Shown in pieces: positions 26,970 through 35,868 of a stretch of DNA of 64,000 nt. The stretch is from JABSSA01 sp039984715. GTDB taxonomy: Bacteria; Pseudomonadota; Alphaproteobacteria; Rhodobacterales; Rhodobacteraceae. Within the stretch, counting starts at the first letter, position 1; the number at the start of each line of letters is the position of its first letter. The translations under genes were made by a program, and so were the position numbers. The notes below the pieces were generated by a model. It made no database searches, was not told the DNA's origin, and saw only the letters and a program-made list of their open reading frames with translations. The DNA lies in contig JBDWUA010000008.1 of the NCBI GenBank assembly GCA_039984715.1, forward strand, positions 124,001 to 188,000. Reading direction: 5' to 3'.

Positions 26970-27468
26970 GATCAGCGCCAGCTTCTTTGTCGCGTGACGC
27001 GGCACTGTTTGGCACCAGTGACAGCCTTGCCAATTGTTCCATCCGCGCCCACAACGTATCTGGTACGGATACACATGCGGGGCGGTCACGTTTTGTCGGC
27101 TCGCTCAGATCAATCCGAACAACCAAACCCGACGCATCCGGTTTCACATCCGCCGAGCACGGCATCGATTCAACATAACTGTACACCAAGTCGACCGGTG
27201 TTTCGTGTATGTGATGTTCAGCGACACCCATTGATGCCTTTTCAATTGCCCGCTCTATGGCAACCGACAGCTTGATCAACGCGTCTGGCGCTGACAAAAC
27301 GAACGACAATTCATCTGCATTCCGATCAGCTGCTAAATGGCGCGCTGCGGCGGCACCAAACCATGCTGATTGCGCAAAAGGAACTTCGGCCCCGCGCGCT
27401 GCGCGTTCCGCCAAAGTTTGGGTTTCAGCCCAAGAGCGCATTGTGGACTTGGTTTTGATTTCGGACAT
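26953..27468 (-). CDS. DUF3726-like hypothetical protein
   Basis: The 171-residue protein started at the ATG at 27468 has a GGAAA ribosome-binding site nine bases upstream. It resembles DUF3726 proteins of Rhodobacteraceae: an early AERAARGAEVPF segment and a C-terminal CVSVPDTLWARMEQLARLSL followed by VPNSAASRDKEAGADL. There is no signal or membrane segment and the function is unknown. The same frame stays open to 27624, adding 52 residues rich in Val and Asp that do not look like part of the family. The family assignment is from memory of its motifs and is moderate. Confidence 0.6.
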   Translation of the reverse strand: MSEIKTKSTMRSWAETQTLAERAARGAEVPFAQSAWFGAAAARHLAADRNADELSFVLSAPDALIKLSVAIERAIEKASMGVAEHHIHETPVDLVYSYVESMPCSADVKPDASGLVVRIDLSEPTKRDRPACVSVPDTLWARMEQLARLSLVPNSAASRDKEAGADLMKFD

Positions 27469-27610
27469 CACCAATTTCCGAGGGCGCGTGTCGACATGTT
27501 TTTCGTCGGTTCCATTCGCATCCACGACCCTGATCTCTGGCCGAAATGCATCAGTCTGAACGACGCCAGCTTTGCGCGAAACATGTGTATCAATCTGCTG
27601 TTTTTGAACA

Positions 27611-27647
27611 TTTGAATATTGCATGCGTTTGAATATGGGTATTGCAC
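27611..27647. repeat. Tandem imperfect direct repeat
   Basis: TTTGAATAT occurs twice (27611 and 27628), each followed by TATTGCA[TC]GC, giving two similar 14- to 20-base copies upstream of the DUF3726-like gene. This may be a regulator site, or chance. Confidence 0.3.
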
Positions 27648-27957
27648 GCCAATCTGAAAGCGTTGAACAGTATGCAGATGCCCGGAATGCGCTAATAAAT
27701 CGTCACAAATGCGTGTATTTTCTGCAAGAATACTCGGAATCTGACAGCAATTCAGGTTTCTCAACACCGGATGAGCTTTCTAAGCCGATGATTGATCTCC
27801 CAATGGGAAGTTCGCAATTTGGGCTGGCCCTGCAATCTTTCACTTTGATCAGACGTGTCAGGTTCCATTGGAGGTTGGGAAACATACGCCCTGTTATTGG
27901 TCATCTTTAAAATCTCTGTTGATCTTTTCCGTTCAGCAAGGCCAAGCATCTGACCTT

Positions 27958-28187
27958 CTAACGGGTAAAAAACCGTCCTTTAGAATCAACGGCAATATCT
28001 GACAAGCCCCCGATATCGTTCCAAACGGTATTAAGCACAGGGGAGCGGCCGCTTGAGGAATCGGTTAAACCAGTAGGTCGTGTAAGGCCGTTTAAGGCGG
28101 CGACAATCATGTCGGTGAAAATCTCAGATGGCAAAGCCCTTTGGGCAAGTCAGCTGCAACAAACGCATCCGAACCTTTTGTGTTTAA
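27958..28187 (-). pseudogene. Possible frameshifted gene remnant
   Basis: On the minus strand, a 63-residue frame ending at 27958 reads like protein (LPSEIFTDMIVAALNG, then LNTVWNDIGGLSDIAV, and a C-terminus GRFFTR). Joining it by a shift near 28145 to the overlapping frame that reads NTKGSDAFVAADLPK extends it upstream to 28187. No start codon or ribosome-binding site exists and I recognise no family. It may be a decayed gene end. Confidence 0.25.
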
Positions 28188-28766
28188 TCACATAAGGCCA
28201 AGCTGCTCTTAAACACCCAAAGCGCGGCGCGTTAGCCTATCTGCGGGTCGCTAAAGACTGGATTTATGGCCGCGGGCGGAGGAGACCGACCTGAGCATCA
28301 CAAAAGCGCGCTGTCAGGCCGGCCAGAACGGGGGCAATCATTAACAAAAAACAAAAAACAGAGTTCACCCCGTTCAGCTCGTTGGTCAACACGGCTAAGC
28401 GGCATTGACACTATTCCTTACCCATCCGCGGGTACACCTAGCTTGTGCACTCAAAAAATGTACGAATTGGTAAGGGCGTGTGATTTTTTTGTGGCGTACA
28501 AATGTTCGCTTTGGGTGGGGCGTATTGAAAGCGACTTGTTTGCGTGAGTTTTCACGCTGAATGCGTCTAACGATCAAACATTCGAACCCGAATATTAGTG
28601 TTTACTATCAAAACAGTACGAACACAAAAATCAGAAGTTCAACCCTTGGGATGTGCCATTCTGGTGATTGGAAATAAGGGTAAAGTATGACTTGTGAAGT
28701 ATTGGAAATAGTTTGTTTAACATTGAGTAAGACCACGCCGATCCAGCGTGACCTTGGGATTGTTCG

Positions 28767-29996
28767 TTACACAGGCCGTTGCGTGTATTTTCTGAGCTCT
28801 GCGCGCGCAACCTGACGCCGGTGCACCGCATCCGGACCATCCGCCAAACGCAAGGTACGTTGATGTGTCCAGGCGATGGCAAGAGGGGTGTCTTGGCTAA
28901 TGCCCTGTGCACCATGCATCTGGACGGCTTCGTCAATCACCTTAAGTGAAACACGCGGCGCGATGACTTTCACCTGACTGATCCATGGAGCAGCAGCGCG
29001 TGCATCCCCTTGATCCATGTACCAAGCCGCTTTTAGGCACAGCAGCCGGGCCATTTCTATTTCCATCCTGCATTCGGCAATGATGTCGAAATTCGCACCA
29101 AGCTGTGCCAGAGGTTTCCCAAAGGCTTCGCGTTCCATCGAACGACGACACATCAATTCAAGGGCAGCTTCGGCCTGGCCAATTGCGCGCATACAGTGGT
29201 GTATGCGCCCAGGCCCCAAACGACCTTGAGCGATTTCAAAGCCCTTCCCTTCCCCGACCAACAGATTTTCTGCCGGTACGCGGGCATTGGTGAAACGGAT
29301 ATGCATGTGACCGTGAGGCGCGTCGTCGTGGCCATAAACCTGCATTGGACGCAGAACTTCGATCCCTTCAGTTCCTGCGGGAACCACAATCATCGAATGA
29401 CGTTGGTGTTTTGGGGCATCCGCATCACCTGTGCGAACCATGACGATGTACACTTTGCAGCGCGGGTCGCCTGCGCCGCTGGCCCACCACTTTTCGCCGT
29501 TCAACACATAATCATCGCCATCTCGCACACAGGACAGAGAAATGTTTGTCGCATCCGACGACGCCACCTGTGGTTCCGTCATCAGATACGCAGACCGAAT
29601 TTTCCCGTCCAACAGCGGCGCAAGCCAATCGGCTTTCATCTTTTCCGTGCCATAACGTTCGAACACTTCCATATTGCCAGTGTCGGGCGCAGAGCAGTTG
29701 AACACTTCTGCCCCTAAAGGCGTGCGGCCCATTTCTTCGGCAAAATGCGCATATTCGACGGTCGACAACCCGAAGCCTCGGGCGCTGTCGGTCAGCCAAA
29801 AATTCCACAGCCCCTCAGCTTTGGCCTTGGATTTAAGCCCCTCCAAAATCTCGGTCTGTCGGTTCGTGAATTGCCAACGATCCCCCTTGGAGATTTCAGC
29901 GGCGTATTCGTCTTCCAACGGCAAAACATCGTCGCGGATCATGGTTGAAACCCGGTCCAGCAATGCCCTGTTTTCGGGCCGCATTGAAAAATCCAT
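28767..29996 (-). CDS. Acyl-CoA dehydrogenase family protein
   Basis: This 409-residue FAD enzyme is predicted to oxidise an acyl-CoA at the alpha-beta position and pass electrons to ETF. Visible parts are the N-terminal helical domain, the FAD/substrate block SAYLMTEPQVASSDATNISL, the mid-domain YVLNGEKWWASGAGDPRC, and the C-terminal helical domain with REAFGKPLAQLGANFDIIAE and VQMHGAQGISQDTPLAIAWT. It resembles the ACAD10/11-like group more than short-chain butyryl-CoA dehydrogenases. GGGAGGA lies just before the ATG, and it follows the BKACE gene by 85 bases on the same strand. Confidence 0.9.
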   Translation of the reverse strand: MDFSMRPENRALLDRVSTMIRDDVLPLEDEYAAEISKGDRWQFTNRQTEILEGLKSKAKAEGLWNFWLTDSARGFGLSTVEYAHFAEEMGRTPLGAEVFNCSAPDTGNMEVFERYGTEKMKADWLAPLLDGKIRSAYLMTEPQVASSDATNISLSCVRDGDDYVLNGEKWWASGAGDPRCKVYIVMVRTGDADAPKHQRHSMIVVPAGTEGIEVLRPMQVYGHDDAPHGHMHIRFTNARVPAENLLVGEGKGFEIAQGRLGPGRIHHCMRAIGQAEAALELMCRRSMEREAFGKPLAQLGANFDIIAECRMEIEMARLLCLKAAWYMDQGDARAAAPWISQVKVIAPRVSLKVIDEAVQMHGAQGISQDTPLAIAWTHQRTLRLADGPDAVHRRQVARAELRKYTQRPV

Positions 29997-30081
29997 GATG
30001 TCCTCCCTCGGTTCACCTCACGGTGGCGTTCTGGTCAAACGATGTCCAGAGACAGAGTGATTAATGGCGTGATAATTTCAA

Positions 30082-30912
30082 TCAGGCAGGACGCAGTCCC
30101 AACATTGCGCGCGTTTGATTCGGTGTGGCGACGGGTCGGTTGTTCTTTTCACAGACCTCAACAGCTCGTTTAACCAAAGCGGCATTGGACGGTGCCAATG
30201 TATTACGATCCAGTTTGACGTTATCTTCCAAACCTGTGCGCGCATGACCGCCCGCTGCGATAGCCCATTCGTTGATGACAATCTGGTTTGCACCAATACC
30301 TGCGGCACACCATGGCGCATCCGGGAAAAGCCGCTGGACGGTTTCGATGTAAAAATCAAAAACGGCCCGATCAACTGGCATCGCATTTTTCACGCCCATT
30401 ACAAACTGTATATAAGGTGTGCCGGTTATTTCGCCGCGCGCATGCATCGCCGCTGCCTGAAAGATATGAGACAGGTCAAAAGCTTCGATTTCTGGCTTTA
30501 TGTCGTAGGTGCGCATTTCAGAAGCCAGCCAAGCGACCAGATCCGGTGGATTTTCATAGACACGCGTCGGAAAGTTGTTTGATCCAACAGACAACGACGC
30601 CATATCAGGTCGCAGTGGCAACATTCCGCCTCTTGCAACACCAGCCCCTGATCTGCCTCCCGTCGACATTTGAATGACCATACCGGGACAGTGTTTTTCC
30701 ACGCCATCCTTTAGGGCCGCGAACTTGTCTGGGTCCGAACTTGGCGTTTCATCTGCATTGCGCACATGGGCATGACATATGGATGCCCCTGATTCGAAAG
30801 CCTCATGTGTGCTTTCGATTTGCTCAGACACACTGATCGGAACGGCTGGGTTATCCGCTTTCGTGGGGACCGATCCGGTGATCGCGACGCAAATAATGCA
30901 AGGTTGAGACAC
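30082..30912 (-). CDS. Beta-keto acid cleavage enzyme (BKACE, DUF849)
   Basis: The 276-residue TIM-barrel protein belongs to the 3-keto-5-aminohexanoate cleavage enzyme family, which converts a beta-keto acid plus acetyl-CoA to acetoacetate plus an acyl-CoA. The zinc-binding HAHVR (His47/His49) and the motifs MSTGGRSGAG, GIGANQIVINEWAIAAGGHA and RTGLEDNVKLDRNTLAPSNA are clear. The start is GTG (30912), with AGGA seven bases upstream. The family covers many substrates, so specificity is unknown. It forms a unit with the acyl-CoA dehydrogenase and is divergent from iolD. Confidence 0.9.
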   Translation of the reverse strand: MSQPCIICVAITGSVPTKADNPAVPISVSEQIESTHEAFESGASICHAHVRNADETPSSDPDKFAALKDGVEKHCPGMVIQMSTGGRSGAGVARGGMLPLRPDMASLSVGSNNFPTRVYENPPDLVAWLASEMRTYDIKPEIEAFDLSHIFQAAAMHARGEITGTPYIQFVMGVKNAMPVDRAVFDFYIETVQRLFPDAPWCAAGIGANQIVINEWAIAAGGHARTGLEDNVKLDRNTLAPSNAALVKRAVEVCEKNNRPVATPNQTRAMLGLRPA

Positions 30913-31076
30913 GAATAATTCCTTTGACAGTTAACATGCACACCTTGCGACACAGAAAAGATGAGGTCCAGAGGTCACAAAGTATTTGCTGAATCATTTC
31001 ATTCTGCGTAAACGTATTTTCAGAATTTTTATTTCGCCGCGTGAGTCGCAGTGAAATTCGAGGGAGAACAGAACCG
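30913..31076. promoter_or_regulatory. Divergent regulatory region BKACE / iolD
   Basis: These 164 bases separate the two divergent units. GAAT and ATTC form an inverted repeat at 30991-31004, and TTTC recurs at 30997, 31018 and 31032. RpiR-type regulators bind such short A/T-rich half-sites, so an IolR-like operator is possible. No -35/-10 pair is convincing. Confidence 0.35.
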
Positions 31077-32954
31077 ATGACCAATGGGCTCAATGGTACC
31101 CTGCGCCTTACAATGGCACAGGCACTTGTGCGCTGGATGTGCGCGCAAAAAGTAGAAACGGAAAATGGTGTGAAATCACTATTTCCCGGCGTGTTCGGCA
31201 TTTTTGGCCATGGCAACGTCACTTGTCTTGCCGAAGCACTGGAACGCGTTCAAGATCAGCTGCCGACATGGCGCGGTCAGAACGAACAATCAATGGCCTT
31301 GGCCGGCGTCGCCTATGCCAAAGCAAAGCGCGCCGAACAAATCATGGTGGCGACATCATCGATTGGTCCGGGTGCGACCAACATGGTCACAGCTGCAGCG
31401 GTTGCGATGGCCAATCGTCTACCTTTGTTGATTTTGTCGGGTGACACGTTTCAAAACCGTCGCCCGGATCCGGTGTTGCAACAGGTCGAGCATTACAATG
31501 ACCCGACCATCACGGTCAACGACTCGTTCAAGCCAGTCGTGCGTTGGTGGGATCGTATTTCGCATCCTGAACAGATCATGCAGTCGCTACCGCATGCTGT
31601 TGAAACGATGCTGAACCCGGCAACACGTGGACCTGCGTTTATTGGGTTGCCGCAAGATATTCAGGCGACGGCATGTGACTATCCGGAAAGCTTTTTCGCT
31701 GAAAAGATTTGGCGCCTGCCACGACCGCGTGCTGATGTAGCTGCTGTCGCAGATGCTGCGGAAATGCTTAAGACGGCGAAAAAGCCGTTGATCATGGCCG
31801 GTGGCGGTGTTTTGTATTCGCGCGCCGAAAACGTGTTGAATGACTTCGCGGCCAAGCATGGTGTACCCGTTGCGGAAACGACCTCGGGCAAAACCTCCGT
31901 TCTGGACAGTCACGACCACGGTGTTGGCATGACGGGTCCAACGGGGATCACGGCTGCGAACAAATTGGCAGCGGATGCAGATGTTGTCTTATGCGTCGGC
32001 ACACGCCTTCAGGATTTCGCAACTGGGTCTTGGACTTGTTTCCAAAACCCAGACGTCAAGTTCATCCATGTCAACACAGCCAGCTTCGACACACATAAAC
32101 GTGGTGGCGTGTCTGTTGTTGGCGACGCCCGCGAGACTTTGATCGAACTTGGTGCAGCTTTGGGCGATTGGTTGGCCCCTGCGGATCGGATGGCACAGGC
32201 CAAATCAGAAATGTCCGCTTATCGTGACTATCTGACGACGCGTCGTCAGCCCCAAAATGACACTCCGCGTTATTCCGAAGTTGTTGGCGCAATTTGGGAA
32301 GATGCAAAGCCCGAAGATCGCGTTTTGACTGCGGCTGGCGGATTGCCAGGTGAAATGAACATGGGATGGTTGGCCAAATCGCATGGATCGTATGATTGCG
32401 AATACGGGTTTTCCTGCATGGGTTACGAGACCGCAGGTGGCTGGGGTGCAGCAATGGCCAAAGCCGAAGACAATGATGGCGGTGAATTGGTCGTCTTTGT
32501 TGGGGACGGCAGCTACATGATGTTGAATTCCGACATCTATTCGTCTGTTCTGTCTGGCCACAAGATGATCGTCGTCGTGTGCGACAATGGTGGATATGCC
32601 GTCATCAACCGCTTGCAGAACAATATGGGTAGCAAAAGCTTTAACAACCTTATTCAGGATTGCCGATTGGGCGAAGGTGTTGAACCATTTACACCTGACT
32701 TTGCTGCACATGCGGCGTCAATGGGCGCGATTTCGATTGATGTCAGCACAATTGACGAACTGAAAGACGCATTCAAACGTGCACGCGAGGCGGATCGAAC
32801 CGTCGTCATTTGCACCAAGGTGCAAAGTCACAACTGGACCGATGGTGGCAGTTGGTGGGATGTGGGCGTACCAGAAGTGTCGCCCCGCAAAGAAGTTCAA
32901 GACGCCAAAGCTGAACACAGCAAAGGCCGCGACAATCAACGGGTAGGTGTATGA
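31077..32954 (+). CDS. iolD: 3D-(3,5/4)-trihydroxycyclohexane-1,2-dione acylhydrolase
   Basis: IolD is a thiamine-diphosphate enzyme that opens the ring of the dione formed from inosose and yields 5-deoxyglucuronate. The frame of 625 residues starts at the ATG at 31077, with GAGGGAG about ten bases upstream; the frame itself opens further up at a GTG. The N-terminal domain contains FGIFGHGNVTCLAEALERV and WRGQNEQSMALAGVAYAKA, with the ThDP glutamate. The ThDP/Mg motif runs from VVFVGDGSYMMLNSDIYSSV to CDNGGYAVINRLQNN. It is the first gene of the iol operon. Confidence 0.96.
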   Translation: MTNGLNGTLRLTMAQALVRWMCAQKVETENGVKSLFPGVFGIFGHGNVTCLAEALERVQDQLPTWRGQNEQSMALAGVAYAKAKRAEQIMVATSSIGPGATNMVTAAAVAMANRLPLLILSGDTFQNRRPDPVLQQVEHYNDPTITVNDSFKPVVRWWDRISHPEQIMQSLPHAVETMLNPATRGPAFIGLPQDIQATACDYPESFFAEKIWRLPRPRADVAAVADAAEMLKTAKKPLIMAGGGVLYSRAENVLNDFAAKHGVPVAETTSGKTSVLDSHDHGVGMTGPTGITAANKLAADADVVLCVGTRLQDFATGSWTCFQNPDVKFIHVNTASFDTHKRGGVSVVGDARETLIELGAALGDWLAPADRMAQAKSEMSAYRDYLTTRRQPQNDTPRYSEVVGAIWEDAKPEDRVLTAAGGLPGEMNMGWLAKSHGSYDCEYGFSCMGYETAGGWGAAMAKAEDNDGGELVVFVGDGSYMMLNSDIYSSVLSGHKMIVVVCDNGGYAVINRLQNNMGSKSFNNLIQDCRLGEGVEPFTPDFAAHAASMGAISIDVSTIDELKDAFKRAREADRTVVICTKVQSHNWTDGGSWWDVGVPEVSPRKEVQDAKAEHSKGRDNQRVGV

Positions 32955-33850
32955 TGGTAAAAGTTGGGATCTCTCCTATTTGCTGGCAAAATGACGATTT
33001 GCCAGAATTGACAACGGCTTTCACGATGGAACAGGCTTTGCAAGAAGGCCGCCAGATTGGATACACGGGCGTTGAACGCGGGCAGCGCATGCCCAAAGAA
33101 ACCGAAGAATTGCGCGCCTATCTGGATCGCTATGACATTGGGTTGTGTGGCGGTTGGTGTTCAGGGGCGTCGTTGGTCAATAATTTGGCCGAAGAAAAGG
33201 CTGCTGTTGAACAACAAGTTGATCAATTCATTGCATTGGATGCCCCTTGCATCGTTTATGCTGAATGTTCGAACACAGTGCAGGCGTTGCCAGGCGTACC
33301 GATCGCGGATCGCGTAAAGCTAAGCAAAGATGAAATGCGCGATTATGGTGCACGCATCGGTGAATTGGCCAAGTGGATGGCGGATAAGGGCATGCCAATG
33401 GCCTATCACCACCACATGGGCACAATCGTCGAAGACGAAGAAGACATTAACTGGCTGATGGAATTCACACCTGATGCGGTCGGTCTGTGCTTTGACTCTG
33501 GCCACTTGCAGTTTGCGGGCGGCGACGTTGCGGTCACGCTTGACCGCTGGGCGCATCGCGTGCGGCATGTCCATTTCAAAGACATCCGTCCTGATGTCGT
33601 GGCAGACATTAAATCGGGAAACAAAGCATTCCTTGATGCCGTTGTCGCAGGCGCATTTACAGTTCCGGGCGATGGCTGCATCGACTTTCAAGTCATCGCC
33701 AATCGACTTGCTGCCATGAATTACGATGGTTGGATCGTTGTCGAAGCTGAACAAGATCCGGCCAAAGCTCCCCCTTTCGAGTATTCCCAAATGGGTTATG
33801 AACACATCCGGCAAGTCTGCGCGACCGCCGGTCTGGAGATAGAAGTATGA
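32951..33850 (+). CDS. iolE: Myo-inosose-2 dehydratase
   Basis: IolE dehydrates 2-keto-myo-inositol to the dione used by IolD. The 299-residue TIM-barrel protein has the family start KVGISPICWQNDDLPEL, the GYTGVERGQRMPK motif, the metal-site region AYHHHMGTIVEDEEDINWLM, and CFDSGHLQFAGGD with VRHVHFKDIRPDV. The ATG overlaps the iolD stop (ATGATG); the second ATG at 32954 is an equal alternative. Confidence 0.96.
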   Translation: MMVKVGISPICWQNDDLPELTTAFTMEQALQEGRQIGYTGVERGQRMPKETEELRAYLDRYDIGLCGGWCSGASLVNNLAEEKAAVEQQVDQFIALDAPCIVYAECSNTVQALPGVPIADRVKLSKDEMRDYGARIGELAKWMADKGMPMAYHHHMGTIVEDEEDINWLMEFTPDAVGLCFDSGHLQFAGGDVAVTLDRWAHRVRHVHFKDIRPDVVADIKSGNKAFLDAVVAGAFTVPGDGCIDFQVIANRLAAMNYDGWIVVEAEQDPAKAPPFEYSQMGYEHIRQVCATAGLEIEV

Positions 33851-35031
33851 AAAGAGACATTTCAATTGCAGGCCAACCCGAAAACAAGGTTGGACTAGAG
33901 CGTCTGCGCGTCGGCGTATTGGGCATGGGGTTTATGGGAGGCACGCATACATTCGCGTGGAAGAACGGAAAATCCGTTTTTAACTGGCCCATCGACATCG
34001 AACTGAAGGCTCTTTTTGATACATCTCCGGAATCGCTGGAACTGAACGGCGGCCGATTTGGGTTCGAACGCTCCACAAATGATTGGCGCGAAGTCGTAGA
34101 AGCAGACGATATTGATGTGGTGTCGATTTGCACACCAAACTTTGCACACCGCGAAATGGCCGAAGCCGCAATGGCTGCGGGCAAACACGTCTGGTGCGAA
34201 AAACCAATGGCCACAAACTTGGATGACGCCCAATCCATGGTCGATGCAGCAAAAGCCAGCGGCGTCAAAACGATGCTTGGTTATAACTACATGAAATCTC
34301 CGGCCATTCTTGCGATCAAATCATTGATCGAAGAAGGCGCAATTGGTGAAGTCGTGCACTTTAACGGTGTCTATCAAGAAGACTTTATGTGCGACCCAGC
34401 GGCGCCACATTCATGGCGTTTGACCAAAGCCGGTGGCGGCAAAGGCGCATTGGGTGATATGGGATCCCATCAGGTAAGCATGGCAATATGGCTGTGTGGT
34501 CCGTTGTCCGATGTCGCCGCGCGATTGCAAACGGTTCACAAACAACGCCCCGATCCTGAAACAGGTGAGTTGAAAGAGGTCGAAACAGACGACCAGTATT
34601 CGGCAATCGGAACATTTGCCAACGGTGCGATGTTCACATTGCATACATCTTGGATTGGCATGGGTCACAAAATGAACCTAGGCTTCGAATTGATCGGAAC
34701 CAAAGGATCCATTCGTTACGATCAAGAAGCCATGGGGGAATTCTGGTTGTATGAAATGGGTGATCGGAAAGGTGGTTTCCACGACACCGATCGCAATGGG
34801 TACAAGCGGATTCTGGTTGGTCCACAGCATCCACCATTCGGAAATTTCTGCCCTGCACCCGGCCACCATGTTGGGTTCAATGAAATGAAGGTCATCGAAG
34901 CCGGAGCCTTTGTTCGCGCGATTTTAGAGGATACCAAAGCTTATCCAGACTTCTCGGATGGGCTGTACTTTGAAGCCGCGTTGCAAGCGATACAAGACGC
35001 GAGCGAAAAAAGGGCTTGGGTAACGCTTTGA
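33847..35031 (+). CDS. Gfo/Idh/MocA family oxidoreductase (inositol dehydrogenase-like)
   Basis: This 394-residue NAD(P)-dependent dehydrogenase probably oxidises an inositol isomer to an inosose. It has the Rossmann motif VGVLGMGFMGGTHTFAW, the EKP motif WCEKPMATNLDDA (catalytic lysine), and GDMGSHQVSMAIWLCGP in the substrate domain. It overlaps iolE by four bases inside the iol operon, which argues for myo-, scyllo- or D-chiro-inositol as substrate. It is longer than classical IolG (about 340 residues), so it may be a scyllo-inositol-type or other paralogue. The exact substrate is unresolved. Confidence 0.88.
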   Translation: MKRDISIAGQPENKVGLERLRVGVLGMGFMGGTHTFAWKNGKSVFNWPIDIELKALFDTSPESLELNGGRFGFERSTNDWREVVEADDIDVVSICTPNFAHREMAEAAMAAGKHVWCEKPMATNLDDAQSMVDAAKASGVKTMLGYNYMKSPAILAIKSLIEEGAIGEVVHFNGVYQEDFMCDPAAPHSWRLTKAGGGKGALGDMGSHQVSMAIWLCGPLSDVAARLQTVHKQRPDPETGELKEVETDDQYSAIGTFANGAMFTLHTSWIGMGHKMNLGFELIGTKGSIRYDQEAMGEFWLYEMGDRKGGFHDTDRNGYKRILVGPQHPPFGNFCPAPGHHVGFNEMKVIEAGAFVRAILEDTKAYPDFSDGLYFEAALQAIQDASEKRAWVTL

Positions 35032-35846
35032 CCAATCCAGTTCCCACGAGTTACGAAAATTTTTCAGCGCAGGTCGTCTCTCAATACGACGACCTGCCGC
35101 CACAGTTGCAAAAGATTGCACGCTTTGTGTTGGACAACCCGCAGCGTGTCGCCTTGATGACCATTGCGGAAATGAGTTCTGCAATTGGTGTGCAACCTTC
35201 GGCAGCTATTCGGTTTTCCAAAGCTCTTGGGTTCTCTGGCTTTAGCGAGATTCAGCGGATTCTAAAGGATCAGCTGACAGACCTAATCCCCGCGTCCTAC
35301 TATGAACGTCTCAACGAACAAGGTGCGGGGGAAGCGGACACGCAGATTGCCCGCATGGCTGACCTCGCGCAGGCCAGCCTTGCTGCGTTACCAGCCGCGC
35401 AAGACATACAATTCGCGGCTGAAATTCTAGCCAATGCGCGCATCATCTATGTTGTCGGCATGCGGCGGGCGTTTGGAATTGGCGCATATGCAAGTTATTT
35501 GCTGGCTGGATTTGGCGCTCCAGTGCATCAATTGACTGGCGTGGGCGCAATGTCAGAAGGCCCAATGCAAGCGTTGGGACCAGAAGACGCAATGTTAAGC
35601 ATCAGCTTCCCCAATTACCGGGCAGAAACGATGGATATCACGACCACCGCACGCGCACGTGGCGTCAAATTGATCGCATTGACTGACAGCCCGGTAAGCC
35701 CGGTTGCACAATTGGCGGATCACGTTTTGTTGGCGGATCAACCCGTCGAAACCGGATTTCGCAGCGTCGTTGGATCCATGGTCACGGCCCAAGCACTGGC
35801 CATGGAATATGGTCGCATTCGCACGCTTCAGCAAGGCGCAGACTGA
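35028..35846 (+). CDS. MurR/RpiR family transcriptional regulator
   Basis: This 272-residue regulator has an N-terminal RpiR helix-turn-helix (about residues 15-90, with PPQLQKIARFVLDNPQRVAL and GVQPSAAIRFSKALGFSGFS) and a C-terminal SIS sugar-phosphate-binding domain (YVVGMRRAFGIGAYASYLLA, ISFPNYRAETMDITTTARA). RpiR-type IolR proteins repress inositol genes in rhizobia, and an inositol intermediate would be the likely ligand here. No ATG is suitable. I chose the TTG at 35028, which overlaps the previous stop (TTGA); an in-frame TTG at 35016 is possible. Confidence 0.88.
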   Translation: MTNPVPTSYENFSAQVVSQYDDLPPQLQKIARFVLDNPQRVALMTIAEMSSAIGVQPSAAIRFSKALGFSGFSEIQRILKDQLTDLIPASYYERLNEQGAGEADTQIARMADLAQASLAALPAAQDIQFAAEILANARIIYVVGMRRAFGIGAYASYLLAGFGAPVHQLTGVGAMSEGPMQALGPEDAMLSISFPNYRAETMDITTTARARGVKLIALTDSPVSPVAQLADHVLLADQPVETGFRSVVGSMVTAQALAMEYGRIRTLQQGAD

Positions 35847-35868
35847 TGGCGACTGACAGGAGTTTGAA

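Larger units (their letters stand above)
27469..28766. other. 1.3 kb intergenic region at the core/accessory boundary
   Basis: No intact gene, tRNA or insertion sequence could be recognised. Open frames at 27623-27910 and 28266-28547 on the plus strand have no family features and poor codon use. The base composition is locally AT-richer, with runs such as AACAAAAAACAAAAAAC near 28344-28360. It separates the core genes on the left from the catabolic island and probably holds decayed sequence. Confidence 0.5.

Noticed and set aside
28344..28362. A-rich direct repeat (ACAAAAAACAAAAAACAG) as a possible CRISPR or origin element
   Set aside because: Only two short copies without spacers, DnaA boxes or cas genes.
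28266..28547. 93-codon plus-strand frame in the 1.3 kb spacer
   Set aside because: The composition is not protein-like, no family is recognised, and its GGAGG lies inside the frame rather than before its start.
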